Source of the DNA: Campylobacter concisus
Lineage (GTDB): Bacteria; Campylobacterota; Campylobacteria; Campylobacterales; Campylobacteraceae
DNA: 64,000 bases
Reading direction: 5' to 3'
Assembly: GCF_015230015.1 (NCBI RefSeq)
Contig: NZ_JAAKZC010000007.1
Span: 44,328-108,327 of the forward strand
Shown here: piece by piece, positions 1 through 9,941 of the stretch
How positions within the stretch are numbered: the first letter of the stretch is position 1
Layout of the letters: every line of letters begins with the position of its first letter
The notes under the pieces: model-generated
The model's input: the letters and a program-made list of their open reading frames with translations, nothing else
What the model was told of the DNA's origin: nothing
Database searches by the model: none
Program-made: the position numbers and the translations under genes

Positions 1-576
1 AGTTGCATTTGCTTTTATCGTCTTTTGCACCTTGTCAGAAAAGATGATCCTGACGGTATTTTTATCATACTGAGAGATGTGGATGTAGTCTGAGATGAAA
101 TTTTTATAAGTTAGTGGGTTACCATTTAGCCTGCCATCGATGTCCATGATGTTTTTGTAGGCGTTTTGCTGTTTGGCAAATGATGTTTTTAGCTTTGCGG
201 TATCTAGCTTTGTGTTAAATTTAAGCACCAAGGTGTCATTTACCTTTGTCGCACTTAGTAACGTTAGGGCCGCATCTGCTGGCATGCTAGCACCTTTTAC
301 GCCATTTAGTGAATTTAGGTCTCTTATGTATGCGCTTGAGTCAAAGCCAAGCGCCTTTGAGCTGGTTATTAGCCTTGATAGCGCTTGTTTTTTCGTGTTT
401 TTATCGTTTTTAATGATCGCATCGACATAGATATTTTTTATATCATTGTGAAGTTTGATCTTCGCGCTTCTGTTTAGAGCCATAAAATTTCTATCAAATT
501 TGGCAAAAGTCTGCGAATTTGTCGTCGCAAAAAGAAAACTAAATGCTAGAAAAAGAGATATTAAAACCCGTTTCAT
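1..576 (-). CDS. amiA: N-acetylmuramoyl-L-alanine amidase, N-terminal part (cut by window start)
   Basis: The first 192 codons are present and the gene runs off the left edge. The product starts MKRVLISLFLAFSFLFA, a signal peptide, so it is exported to the periplasm. Residues about 100-192 resemble an AMIN domain, which targets such amidases to the septal wall. The catalytic zinc domain (Amidase_3) must lie outside the window, so the call rests on the N-terminus and on position: in C. jejuni the amidase gene lies directly after the nitronate monooxygenase/tyrS pair, as I recall. The start ATG overlaps the upstream stop as ATGA (573-576), so it is translationally coupled. Family role: cleaves the MurNAc-L-Ala bond during daughter-cell separation. 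Confidence 0.75.
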   Translation of the reverse strand, partial: MKRVLISLFLAFSFLFATTNSQTFAKFDRNFMALNRSAKIKLHNDIKNIYVDAIIKNDKNTKKQALSRLITSSKALGFDSSAYIRDLNSLNGVKGASMPADAALTLLSATKVNDTLVLKFNTKLDTAKLKTSFAKQQNAYKNIMDIDGRLNGNPLTYKNFISDYIHISQYDKNTVRIIFSDKVQKTIKANAT

Positions 577-1664
577 TCACCATGTACCAGCTTATGCATT
601 AGCTCTTTTACGCTTATTAGCTCTTTTAGTTTATAGCCATTTGCCCCTGTGAAAAATAGCCCGCTCTCTTTTTTGCCGCTATATGCGTCAAATAGCCTAT
701 CTGCGATGCAATACCCAACTTGCTTTGCCTCTTTGCCTCTTTGGCAAGGGCTCACGCAGTTGCTTATGCACTGGATCTTTGGACCCATTCTTTTATCGAC
801 TAAATTTATCAAATTTGTTCTTATCCCGCGAGCTGGATAGCCAACTGGGCTCTTTATAAGCTCGATGTCTTTCTCTTCAGCCGCTAGCAAAACCTCTTTA
901 AAGCCGATGTCTGCGTCACACTCGTGAGTACCGATGAAGCGTGTGCCCATCTGAACGCCGTCTGCGCCTAGCGATATCGCCTTTTCGATGTCGTTTTTAT
1001 CCCAAATTCCACCAGCTGCGATGAGCGGAAAGTCGCCCCACTCTTTGATCTCGGCTTTTACTTGTGGGATGAGGTTAAATAGTGAAAACTCAGGATCAAG
1101 GCACTGCTCATATGTAAAGCCTTGATGTCCGCCGCTTAGCGGTCCTTCAAGTACGACAGCATCTGGCAAGCGCTCATATCTTTGTAGCCAGCGCTTACAG
1201 ATGATCTTTAGTGCTTTTGCGCTCGAGACGATAGGAACTAGCGCTATCTCTTTAAAATTTTGTGTAAATTCGGGTAAATTTGTAGGCAAACCTGCACCTG
1301 AGACGATGATATTTATACCAGCCTCGCAAGCATCCTTAACCACTCTTGCGTAGTCGTTTGCAGCATACATTATATTTACGCCAAGTGGCAAGTCGCCACA
1401 AATTTTACGTGCGTTTTCTATGACAGCTCGAAGGCCTCTTGTAGAGTAGAAATTTTCACTTCCAAAAGGCTTTGCATTTAGCTCTTTATCTATAAATTTG
1501 CGGTTTTCATAGTAGCCTGTGCCAACTGAGCTAATTATGCCAAGACCGCCTTCTAAGCTCACATTGCCAGCTAGTTTATCCCAGCTGATGCCAAGCCCCA
1601 TACCGCCTTGAAATATCGGGTATTTTATCTCGTATTTACCTATTTTTAATGGCTTTAACTCCAT
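573..1664 (-). CDS. Nitronate monooxygenase / 2-nitropropane dioxygenase family flavoprotein
   Basis: 363 aa, cytoplasmic, FMN-binding TIM-barrel family. Seen: QGGMG at residues 19-23, the SGGHQG loop at 177-182, AAGGI at 216-220 and GADGVQMGTRF at 233-243, which in this family bind the FMN phosphate. Relatives oxidise nitronates or act as FabK-like flavin reductases, so the substrate is uncertain. Unusual is a C-terminal cysteine group, C299, C303, C307 and C319 (C-x3-C-x3-C-x11-C), which could bind metal or an Fe-S cluster. The ATG follows the tyrS stop with no gap (TAA then ATG), and its own stop overlaps amiA by 4 bases. Confidence 0.85.
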   Translation of the reverse strand: MELKPLKIGKYEIKYPIFQGGMGLGISWDKLAGNVSLEGGLGIISSVGTGYYENRKFIDKELNAKPFGSENFYSTRGLRAVIENARKICGDLPLGVNIMYAANDYARVVKDACEAGINIIVSGAGLPTNLPEFTQNFKEIALVPIVSSAKALKIICKRWLQRYERLPDAVVLEGPLSGGHQGFTYEQCLDPEFSLFNLIPQVKAEIKEWGDFPLIAAGGIWDKNDIEKAISLGADGVQMGTRFIGTHECDADIGFKEVLLAAEEKDIELIKSPVGYPARGIRTNLINLVDKRMGPKIQCISNCVSPCQRGKEAKQVGYCIADRLFDAYSGKKESGLFFTGANGYKLKELISVKELMHKLVHGE

Positions 1665-2873
1665 TTATTCAACCTTTATCTTTGCAAATTTACGCTTTCC
1701 AACCTGCAAGATATACTCGCCTGCTCCTAATTTTAACTGCTCATCACTAATTTTTTCTTGATTGACACTAACTGCGTTTGCCTTTATATCTCGTCTTGCT
1801 TGAGAGTTTGACTCACTTAGCCCACACTGCGACAAGGCTTCAACTATCCAAATCGGCGCTTTTAAGCTAAATTCTTTCATATCTGTTGGAAGCTGATTTT
1901 GAGAGTGTACGCTGTTAAACTCAGCCATAGCAGCCTTTGCCGCCTCCTCGCCGTGATACCTCGCTGTTATCTCACAAGCAAGATCCTCTTTTGCCTTTTT
2001 TGGATGATATTTACCACTATTTACGTCATTCATCAACTCTTCTATCTCGCCAAGATTTTTTGTGCTTAGTAGCTCATACCAGCGCCACATAAGCTCATCA
2101 CTTATGCTAAGCGTTTTTGCAAACATATCATTTGCATTTTCAGTTACGCCTATGTAGTTGCCAAGGCTCTTGCTCATCTTATTTACGCCATCAAGCCCCT
2201 CAAGAAGTGGCATCATGATGACAGCTTGCTCTTTGCCGATATTATATGTTCGCTGCAAGGTTCTGCCCATTAGAAGGTTAAATTTCTGATCCGTACCGCC
2301 CATTTCGATGTCACACTTCATAGCAACGCTATCATATCCTTGAAGAAGCGGATACATAAACTCAGAGATTGATATAGGATTACCAGCTTTTATCCTTTTT
2401 TCAAAGTCATCTCGCTCTAGCATTCTAGCTACTGAAAATGTGCTAGTTAGCTCGATCATCCCAGCGGCTCCTAGTTCATTTGACCATTTTGAGTTAAACA
2501 TTATCACCGTTTTTTCTGGATCTAAAATTTTATAAACTTGCTCTTCATAAGTTTTAGCGTTTTTTAAAACAGTCTCTTGATCTAGCTTTTTTCTAGTGGC
2601 TGACTTGCCGGTTGGATCACCTATTTGAGCGGTAAAATCGCCTATTAAAAACTGCACGATCGCGCCATGTTTTTGAAGCAAAGCCATCTTGTTTAAAACG
2701 ACTGTGTGACCTAGGTGAAGGTCTGGAGCAGTTGGATCAAAGCCTGCTTTTACATAGAAATTTTCGCCTTTTTCATAATAATTTTTAATTAAGCTTTCAA
2801 CCCTTTCAGAATCGATCATTTCGGCAACGCCGCGGTTTATCTCTTGTAAAATATCATCTAACTCTTGAACCAT
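1665..2873 (-). CDS. tyrS: Tyrosyl-tRNA synthetase
   Basis: 402 aa, the usual length for bacterial TyrRS. It charges tRNA-Tyr with tyrosine using ATP. Class I signatures are present: HLGH at residues 53-56 and KMSKS at 232-236, with a C-terminal S4-like RNA-binding domain from about 335. [13 protein letters not shown] and GGTDQKFNL are typical TyrRS segments around the tyrosine pocket. It lies 9 bases downstream of the (p)ppGpp synthetase gene and directly before the nitronate monooxygenase gene, so it is probably cotranscribed with both. Confidence 0.97.
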   Translation of the reverse strand: MVQELDDILQEINRGVAEMIDSERVESLIKNYYEKGENFYVKAGFDPTAPDLHLGHTVVLNKMALLQKHGAIVQFLIGDFTAQIGDPTGKSATRKKLDQETVLKNAKTYEEQVYKILDPEKTVIMFNSKWSNELGAAGMIELTSTFSVARMLERDDFEKRIKAGNPISISEFMYPLLQGYDSVAMKCDIEMGGTDQKFNLLMGRTLQRTYNIGKEQAVIMMPLLEGLDGVNKMSKSLGNYIGVTENANDMFAKTLSISDELMWRWYELLSTKNLGEIEELMNDVNSGKYHPKKAKEDLACEITARYHGEEAAKAAMAEFNSVHSQNQLPTDMKEFSLKAPIWIVEALSQCGLSESNSQARRDIKANAVSVNQEKISDEQLKLGAGEYILQVGKRKFAKIKVE

Positions 2874-2882
2874 TTTTCTCTC

Positions 2883-5072
2883 CTAATTATGATATGGGTC
2901 GCTTTGCGAAACAAAATCAATAATCTTATATCTATCTTTGATCTTCTCTTTGATCTCGTTTGCATCGATATTTTCTGCTATTTCGACGCTTATTTCAAAC
3001 GTATCTCCGCTAAGATCATTTGCTTCGTTTAGCGAGATTGTAGCTAAATTTATATCAAGTCTAGCAAGATATGTTAAAAATTCAGCCAACGCACCTTTTC
3101 TGTTTTCTAAATTTAATAAAATTTTATACCTATGTGGGGCATTTCTAGTCCATTTGACAAAGATGATCTCATCGCCTTTATCCATGAGCTTGCCAGCGCG
3201 CTCACAAAGCTTGTGATGCACTGTCACGGTGTGACCATTTTTAAAGCCAACTATGCTATCGCCCCTTTTTGGATTGCAACAATAATCAAACTCAACGCTT
3301 GAAATTTTGTGATTTGAGTAGATCACTATGTTTTCAAATTTTTGCTTTTTGATCTGGTATTTGTCGCCCAAAGAGATCATAAATGGACGCTCTTTTCTGA
3401 TGTATTTTTTAAGCATATTTGCCACTTCTTGCAGATACTCGCTATCAGTTGCCGCGCGAAAGACCTTTTTGCCTAAATTTTCGCTCTCTATCCACTCTAA
3501 AATTCTATCTTTTGAGACGTTAAATACTGATTTTAAGATATCTATCGCCATTTTGTAGTTTATATCTTTGATCTTTTGCTTACAAAATGATCTTATTGTC
3601 GCCTTTGCCTTGCCTGTTCGCACGCTATTTATCCACGAACAGCGAAATTTAGCCTCTTCGCCAGTTACTATCCTAACGATGTCGCCATTTTTTAGCTCTG
3701 TTAGAAGTGGCATCCTAACGCGGTTTATGTAAGCTTCTTTTGCATAAAGTCCGATCTCTGAGTGAATCTCATAAGCATAATCAAGCGCCGTAGCACCACG
3801 TGGTAAAGTAAAGACCTCACCCTTTGGAGAATAAACTGCGATATCTTCGATATATAAGCTATCCTTTGCGTATTCATATAGCTCTTCGACGTTGCCCTCG
3901 TTCTCGCTATTTTGCATACTGATGTCATTTAGCCAGTCAAGCTTTGGATTTAAGAGGCTGCCCTCGCCGTTTTTATATTTCCAGTGAGCGGCGACACCGT
4001 ATTCAGCGGTTTTATGCATATCATAAGTGCGAACTTGCGCCTCAAAAATGCTTTTGTTATCAAAAATGGTTGTGTGTATCGTTTGATAGCCATTTTGCTT
4101 TGGAAGTGCGATATAGTCTTTAAATCTAGAAATTAAAGGGTTGAAATTTATATGTAAATTTCCAAGTGCCAGGTAGCAATCAAGCGGCTTTTGCACGATG
4201 ATCCTAATGGCAAGCAAGTCAAGCACCTCTTCGATAGAAATACCCTTTCTTTGCATCTTTAGATAGATCGAGTAGTAGTGCTTTATGCGTTTTTGTATCT
4301 CGAAACTGCCCTCGATAAAGCCATTTTCAAGCAAAATTTGACTTACCTTTTCGTGAAAAGCATTTAGTTTTAGGCTAAGCTGCTGCTTGTTTTTATTTAA
4401 GTAACTATCGATCTTGGCGTATTCTTCTGGCATCGCATACTTAAAGCTTAGATCTTCAAGCATGTTTTTGATCGATGAAATTCCCAGTCTATGAGCGATC
4501 GGAGCATAAACCATAAGCGTCTCTTCAGCTATACGTTTTTGCTTTTCAGGCCTTAGCGCTTCAAGCGTTAGCATGTTGTGAAGTCTATCGCAAAGCTTTA
4601 CAACAAGGACTCTCACGTCTTCTATGGAGATTAAAAGCATCTTTCTAAAAGTTAGCGCCGAGCTTGCTAATTTTTCGTTGCTATCTGAGCTTGCGAGCTT
4701 ATTTTCTCTAATGGCAACTATCTTTGTAAGCCCTTCAACCAGCTTTGCAACCTCATCGCCAAATTCAGCTTGAAGCTCACCTAACGTTACATTGGTATCT
4801 TCGACCACGTCATGAAGAAGTGCAGCTATGACCATGCTCTCATCGCCGCCCATGTTTGCTACGATAGAGGCTACTAAGATGGGATGGATGGCGTATGGTT
4901 CGCCGCTTTTGCGGTATTGTCCAGCGTGAGATGTGACGCAGCTATCTACGGCTTTGTCTAAAATTTCACTTTTTTCACAAAGAGAAAAGAGCAGTTTTAT
5001 CGCTTCTGAAACGTTTCTGCAAGCTAAAATTTGCTCGATTAACTGCTCTAAAAAAAGACTATTTTCCTTCAA
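2883..5072 (-). CDS. spoT: Bifunctional (p)ppGpp synthetase/hydrolase (RelA/SpoT homologue)
   Basis: 729 aa, full-length long RSH enzyme. It makes and degrades the alarmone (p)ppGpp. An N-terminal HD hydrolase domain shows H49, H63 and the HD pair at 87-88 in HDVVEDT, so hydrolysis should be active. The synthetase domain follows (YYSIYLKM, then [15 protein letters not shown]), then a TGS domain ([15 protein letters not shown]) and a C-terminal ACT/RRM domain that may sense ribosome state. It is the only RSH gene in the window, and Campylobacter normally carries one. The start overlaps the end of rpoZ by 14 bases, so the two are coupled. Confidence 0.95.
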   Translation of the reverse strand: MKENSLFLEQLIEQILACRNVSEAIKLLFSLCEKSEILDKAVDSCVTSHAGQYRKSGEPYAIHPILVASIVANMGGDESMVIAALLHDVVEDTNVTLGELQAEFGDEVAKLVEGLTKIVAIRENKLASSDSNEKLASSALTFRKMLLISIEDVRVLVVKLCDRLHNMLTLEALRPEKQKRIAEETLMVYAPIAHRLGISSIKNMLEDLSFKYAMPEEYAKIDSYLNKNKQQLSLKLNAFHEKVSQILLENGFIEGSFEIQKRIKHYYSIYLKMQRKGISIEEVLDLLAIRIIVQKPLDCYLALGNLHINFNPLISRFKDYIALPKQNGYQTIHTTIFDNKSIFEAQVRTYDMHKTAEYGVAAHWKYKNGEGSLLNPKLDWLNDISMQNSENEGNVEELYEYAKDSLYIEDIAVYSPKGEVFTLPRGATALDYAYEIHSEIGLYAKEAYINRVRMPLLTELKNGDIVRIVTGEEAKFRCSWINSVRTGKAKATIRSFCKQKIKDINYKMAIDILKSVFNVSKDRILEWIESENLGKKVFRAATDSEYLQEVANMLKKYIRKERPFMISLGDKYQIKKQKFENIVIYSNHKISSVEFDYCCNPKRGDSIVGFKNGHTVTVHHKLCERAGKLMDKGDEIIFVKWTRNAPHRYKILLNLENRKGALAEFLTYLARLDINLATISLNEANDLSGDTFEISVEIAENIDANEIKEKIKDRYKIIDFVSQSDPYHN

Positions 5073-5274
5073 CTATTGCCTCTAAGCCTATTTTGCCCTC
5101 AGCCACTTCAAGTAGTGCGATGTCAGCAAATTTCATCTTTGAAGTATCAGCATCAACTAAAGCTATTGCACCATTTGCTAGCGCTTCTGCACGCTTTGCA
5201 ACGATAAGTGAAAGCTTATATCTGTCATCTCCTACTTGTTTTAGCGCTCTTGCTGTGATTTGTTCTGTTCTCAT
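5059..5274 (-). CDS. rpoZ: RNA polymerase omega subunit
   Basis: 71 aa. Omega helps fold and assemble the beta' subunit of RNA polymerase. The segment [22 protein letters not shown] followed by [10 protein letters not shown] matches the omega core (RxxLVxxxAKRARQL-like). It lies between pyrH (19-base gap) and spoT (14-base overlap). The rpoZ-spoT pairing is widespread in bacteria and fits the role of omega in ppGpp responses. Confidence 0.92.
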   Translation of the reverse strand: MRTEQITARALKQVGDDRYKLSLIVAKRAEALANGAIALVDADTSKMKFADIALLEVAEGKIGLEAIVEGK

Positions 5275-5292
5275 TTTTATCCTTTTTGAAAT

Positions 5293-6027
<735 letters not shown>

Positions 6028-6082
6028 TCACGCATTTTAGCCAAAAAGGCTTTAAATTTAGCTAATAACGCTTACAAAGTGA

Positions 6083-7300
6083 CTATTTTGAGATCATTTC
6101 AAGCGGGTCGATATGGTAGTTTCTTTGCGTTACTTCAAAGGTTAGATCGTTTCTAACTCGGCCTATGACGTAGCCTTTTTGCACGAGCGAGCCGACCTTT
6201 ACAGTTGGCGCGATCTGGCTTAGGTGGGCGTAGATCGTGTGAATGCCGTTTTCGTTTTCGATGATGACAACATTTTCAAGCATCGGAGTTGCTTTTGCAA
6301 AGACCACCTTGCCATTTAGCACGCTTTTTACCTTCGCATCTGGGGTACTTGAGCGAAGCACGACTGACTCGTTAAAAATTTTGATGTTATATATCGGATC
6401 TACGTAATTGCCAAATTTTTGCTTTACAGAGTAGCTATCAAGTGGAGCGATCGTCCTTGCGCCTGAGTATCTCTTAACTGAGCTTGTCTGATAGCCCCCA
6501 CCCATTGGCTGGCTCTTTGACCCTTTTTTGTCACCTTTGCTAGATGCTCTTTCTTGCTTTTCTCTAGCTGCTCTGGCGGCTTCATCCTCTTGCTTTTGCA
6601 TGATAGCAAGCTGTTCTAGTGTCTTTCTTAGCTCGTCTTGTTGGGCTTGAAGCTTGGCTAGCTTTTTGCTGTAAATTTCTTTATCACGCTTTAGTCCGCT
6701 TATTGTATTTTTCTGCGTGCTCTCTAGGCTTTGTAGGTCACTTTGCTTACGTCTATAGTTTTTTATGCTTGAGTTTATCTCATTTATCTTGCTTGATTTA
6801 TTTTTTATCTTTTCTATCGTATCTTCGTAGTTCTGGCTAAGCCTTTTAAAGTCCTCTTTTGCTATGGCGTTTAGCTTGGTTAAAATTTGCGATGAGATGA
6901 TGCTCTCTTCGCTTTGCTTGCCATCGCTTGCTGACATCATAAGATCAAATGATAAATCTTCTGCGATGATCCTTATCATATTTTGCTCTAGCTCTTTTTG
7001 CGTGCGCTCTAGCTCTTTGTTTTGCTTTGTTAGATCATCAAGCTCAAGAAGCGCTTTTGAAGCATTTGTCTCAAGAACTGAAATTTGACCCTTTAAATTT
7101 GTGATATCGCCACTTATGCCACGAAGTTTTTTCTCGCCAGTTACGATATCACCAGCCAAGTCATCAAGCTTTTTACTAAGCTGCTCACTCATCACCTGGC
7201 TCGATCTTAGCGAGTTTTTGGAGTCTTTTATCTTCTCTTTAGTATTTGATGCAAAAGCTAGGCTAAATGCTAGCAAAAGTGTAAAAATTCCTTTTTTCAT
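6083..7300 (-). CDS. EnvC-like periplasmic protein with degenerate M23 (LytM) domain
   Basis: 405 aa. A signal peptide (MKKGIFTLLLAFSLAFA) is followed by a long coiled coil (about 20-260) and a C-terminal LytM/M23 fold (about 282-405). The zinc ligands of active M23 enzymes are missing: the HxxxD site is replaced around 303-312 by NIKIFNES, and the HxH site reads DLT at 385-387; only H359 of YAHL remains. This matches EnvC, which activates amidases instead of cutting wall itself. The start overlaps the end of ftsX by 4 bases, and amidase amiA lies further down the same string. I infer an FtsEX-controlled amidase activator. Confidence 0.85.
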   Translation of the reverse strand: MKKGIFTLLLAFSLAFASNTKEKIKDSKNSLRSSQVMSEQLSKKLDDLAGDIVTGEKKLRGISGDITNLKGQISVLETNASKALLELDDLTKQNKELERTQKELEQNMIRIIAEDLSFDLMMSASDGKQSEESIISSQILTKLNAIAKEDFKRLSQNYEDTIEKIKNKSSKINEINSSIKNYRRKQSDLQSLESTQKNTISGLKRDKEIYSKKLAKLQAQQDELRKTLEQLAIMQKQEDEAARAAREKQERASSKGDKKGSKSQPMGGGYQTSSVKRYSGARTIAPLDSYSVKQKFGNYVDPIYNIKIFNESVVLRSSTPDAKVKSVLNGKVVFAKATPMLENVVIIENENGIHTIYAHLSQIAPTVKVGSLVQKGYVIGRVRNDLTFEVTQRNYHIDPLEMISK

Positions 7301-8124
7301 ATTGTGCTTTTTCTAGCCTTACTCATCACTAAACTAACAGCAAAAATGCTTAAAACCACAGCCACGCCAAAAAGGATAAATATATCTCTTGAAAGATCAA
7401 GACTAGGCAAGACTACATCGATACTTGCGGCATTTTCTCTAAATATTTCAAAATTTGGTAAGAAAAAGAAAAACGCACCAACAACAATGGTCGCAACTAT
7501 GCTATCAACCATGGCTGATTTATATAGCATGGCTGACTTTAGCCAAAACGGCGCACCAAAAAGCGTCATTATTTCAATGCGTTCTCTGTGCTCAAATAGC
7601 CAAATTTTAGTCTGCTTAAGCATAAGCATAAGCCCAACAACACAAAGTATCGCCATAAATGCATAAGATATGCTTTTAGCTAAATTTAGCATCTTAAAGA
7701 CCTTATCATGGGTCTTTGAAAATGTCTCAACCTTGCTTATACCATCAAATTTCAAAAGCTTTTGCTTTATCTCCTCCATATACTCTGGCGATGGAAATTC
7801 ACTTAGTCTTATCGAGTAAAATTTAGGCAAGGCATTTTGCAGGATGGATAAATTTTTAGCTGAGATGTCGTTTGATAGGCGGTCGATGATCTTTTGCGGA
7901 CTTAGTGGCTCGACGCTAGCTAGCGTGCTAACCACTGGCTTTAGCACAGGCTCGCTTAGCTCTTTGTTTGAAACCACCACGATGTTGTAGTCATTTCCCA
8001 TAAGGCGCTCATACTCTCTTACGATTTTGTCCGCTGTGAGGCTAAACTGCACTGAAAATAAAAGCGCGATTAACGGCAATATAAATCCAAGGTGGTTTTT
8101 AAGCGATCTCATGCACGCCTCCAT
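7297..8124 (-). CDS. ftsX: Cell-division ABC transporter-like permease FtsX
   Basis: 275 aa. One N-terminal membrane segment (about 9-28), a periplasmic domain (about 29-165) and three C-terminal segments (about 170-190, 215-235 and 245-268) give the FtsX topology. FtsX does not transport; it passes ATP-driven movement of FtsE to a periplasmic wall-hydrolase regulator. It overlaps ftsE by 26 bases and the EnvC-like gene by 4, a tight ftsE-ftsX-envC order. The N-terminal methionine MEACMRSLKNH is uncertain; MRSLKNHLG is an equally good start. Confidence 0.88.
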   Translation of the reverse strand: MEACMRSLKNHLGFILPLIALLFSVQFSLTADKIVREYERLMGNDYNIVVVSNKELSEPVLKPVVSTLASVEPLSPQKIIDRLSNDISAKNLSILQNALPKFYSIRLSEFPSPEYMEEIKQKLLKFDGISKVETFSKTHDKVFKMLNLAKSISYAFMAILCVVGLMLMLKQTKIWLFEHRERIEIMTLFGAPFWLKSAMLYKSAMVDSIVATIVVGAFFFFLPNFEIFRENAASIDVVLPSLDLSRDIFILFGVAVVLSIFAVSLVMSKARKSTI

Positions 8125-8770
8125 TTTCTATGACGAAGTGGCGGTATGGGATGCGAAGCGTCGATGGGATGTGGTGTGTGACCACGACGACGCTTGTGCC
8201 TAGAAATTCTCTGGCTGATTTTAGAAGCGACCAGATGACGTCGCTTGAGTATTCGTCTAAATTTCCCGTTGGCTCATCACATAAGAGCAAATTTGGATTG
8301 TGTGCAAGAGCTCTTGCCATGGCTACTCTTTGTTGCTCGCCGCCACTTAGCTCGCGAGGGTATTTATCAGCCTTGTGAAGCATATTTACATGTTTTAAAA
8401 GTTTAGCCACTTGCTTTTTACTCACGTTTTGATTGATGCCTTTGATGATGAGGGGCAGCATGACGTTTTTTTCGACATTCCACTCATTTATCAAACGGTA
8501 GTTTTGAAATATAATGCCAACTCGCTGTCTAAGCTCGCAAAGTCTTTTGTCATCGATGTCGTCCATTTGCGTCATGCAGACATTTAGCTCGCCAGCTAGA
8601 GGCGAAATTTCTCCGTAAAATGACTTTAAAAGCGTGCTTTTTCCGCTTCCGCTCTTGCCTGTGATAAAGACAAAGTCATTTGCGTAGATGTCTAAATTTA
8701 CGCTATTGATCACAACCTCGTTGCGCTCATAAGCTAGGCTTAAATTTCTTGCACTAATTATCTCTTGCAT
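8099..8770 (-). CDS. ftsE: Cell-division ATP-binding protein FtsE
   Basis: 223 aa ABC ATPase, cytoplasmic side of the division site. Walker A is GKSGSGKST (about 39-47), the signature is LSGGEQQ (about 141-147) and Walker B is LLLCDEPTG. It pairs with FtsX to control septal wall splitting. It begins inside the end of trmB (17-base overlap) and runs into ftsX by 26 bases, so translation is probably coupled. LolD- or MacB-like ATPases look similar, but the FtsX partner settles the call. Confidence 0.9.
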   Translation of the reverse strand: MQEIISARNLSLAYERNEVVINSVNLDIYANDFVFITGKSGSGKSTLLKSFYGEISPLAGELNVCMTQMDDIDDKRLCELRQRVGIIFQNYRLINEWNVEKNVMLPLIIKGINQNVSKKQVAKLLKHVNMLHKADKYPRELSGGEQQRVAMARALAHNPNLLLCDEPTGNLDEYSSDVIWSLLKSAREFLGTSVVVVTHHIPSTLRIPYRHFVIENGGVHEIA

Positions 8771-9941
8771 CAGCCAAATACTCCTTCAAAAGCTCGTGTG
8801 CTGCTAAATTTTCACGAATTAAGATCGGTTTTTTTATAAAATATTCGCTTTTCTCATCGCTTATTTTGATGAAACACTGCTCTGGTTTATTAAACGCTCC
8901 AAAGGCGACTTTTAGCAAAATTTCACCCTCATTTATGGTGTAAATTTCCTCAAAATGTAAAAAGTGATCCTCTTTTTTTATGATGAAATTTTTAAAATTT
9001 TTAATGATATTTTTTACGCTTGTCTTTTCTTTAAAGCTAAAATCCCCAGCCAAAACGCTTTCATTACTTTCAACCTCACAAGTATAAATAACGTCGTAGA
9101 TATCCTTATCTTGGCGTCTCCAGCGGTCTTCATATTTGCTAGTTACCTCTAAATTTCTATTTTTAAAAGCTTCGATTTTTGAGTTTGTGGGCTCTAAAAA
9201 TTTACTCAAACTAAAGTCGCAATACTCCTTGCTATCACTCCTTAACTCAAATTTACCACCCACTTTTAGTATCCTCTCGCACTCAAGTGCAAACGCCGAT
9301 GAGACCACGCGTCTATGCTCAGCTTTATCCCAAGGCACCGGAAAGTGCAAAAATACTCTATCAACTAAATTTGATCCGATAAGCGAGAGTAAGAGCCTTG
9401 CGTCGGTATTTATGAGACGCACGTTTTCTAGGGCGCTTGCCCTAGCTAGCTTTGCTACTTGCTCGATGCTTGGTTTATAGACCTCTATGCCGATAACTAG
9501 GGTATTTGGATTGTTTTTAGCCTGATAGAGCAAGTGCCTGCCAGAGCCAAAGCCTATCTCTATGAAAATCTCTTTAAATTTATCTTTTAGCTCGCAAAAT
9601 GCTGGCGCAAACTCTTCAAGGCTTAAAATTTCACTCACTTTTTTGGTTAAATTTGTCTTTTTGACGGCAAATGCTTGGCTGATGATGCCGTTACAACTTT
9701 GCTCTTTAAAAAGCTCCAGTGCCTCTTGCAAAAGGCCAACTTTAGCTGGCTTTGTAAGCTTTTCTCCTTTTACGACGACGCCGTTTTTGCCGCCTTTTAC
9801 GACTAGAAAAAAGCTCTCTTCTTCATTTTTTGTGTAGATGAGCCTCTCGTTTCGGCCATTTGCCTGCCAAAGAAATTTAATTTTGTCATTACCAAATGGA
9901 AACGAGAGCTCTTTTAGGGACGAAGCGATGAAATTTGGCAT
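8754..9941 (-). CDS. trmB: tRNA (guanine-N7)-methyltransferase, long Campylobacterota form
   Basis: 395 aa, against 210-240 aa for most TrmB. The SAM-binding core lies at about 125-290: motif I EIGFGSGRH at 128-136 and the TrmB segment HFPVPWDKAEHRR at 199-211, equivalent to the usual PDPWPKKRH. It makes m7G46 in tRNA. About 120 residues before and 100 after the core are extra and not recognisable to me; they may help bind tRNA. The start overlaps the flpA stop as TAATG. Confidence 0.9.
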   Translation of the reverse strand: MPNFIASSLKELSFPFGNDKIKFLWQANGRNERLIYTKNEEESFFLVVKGGKNGVVVKGEKLTKPAKVGLLQEALELFKEQSCNGIISQAFAVKKTNLTKKVSEILSLEEFAPAFCELKDKFKEIFIEIGFGSGRHLLYQAKNNPNTLVIGIEVYKPSIEQVAKLARASALENVRLINTDARLLLSLIGSNLVDRVFLHFPVPWDKAEHRRVVSSAFALECERILKVGGKFELRSDSKEYCDFSLSKFLEPTNSKIEAFKNRNLEVTSKYEDRWRRQDKDIYDVIYTCEVESNESVLAGDFSFKEKTSVKNIIKNFKNFIIKKEDHFLHFEEIYTINEGEILLKVAFGAFNKPEQCFIKISDEKSEYFIKKPILIRENLAAHELLKEYLADARDN

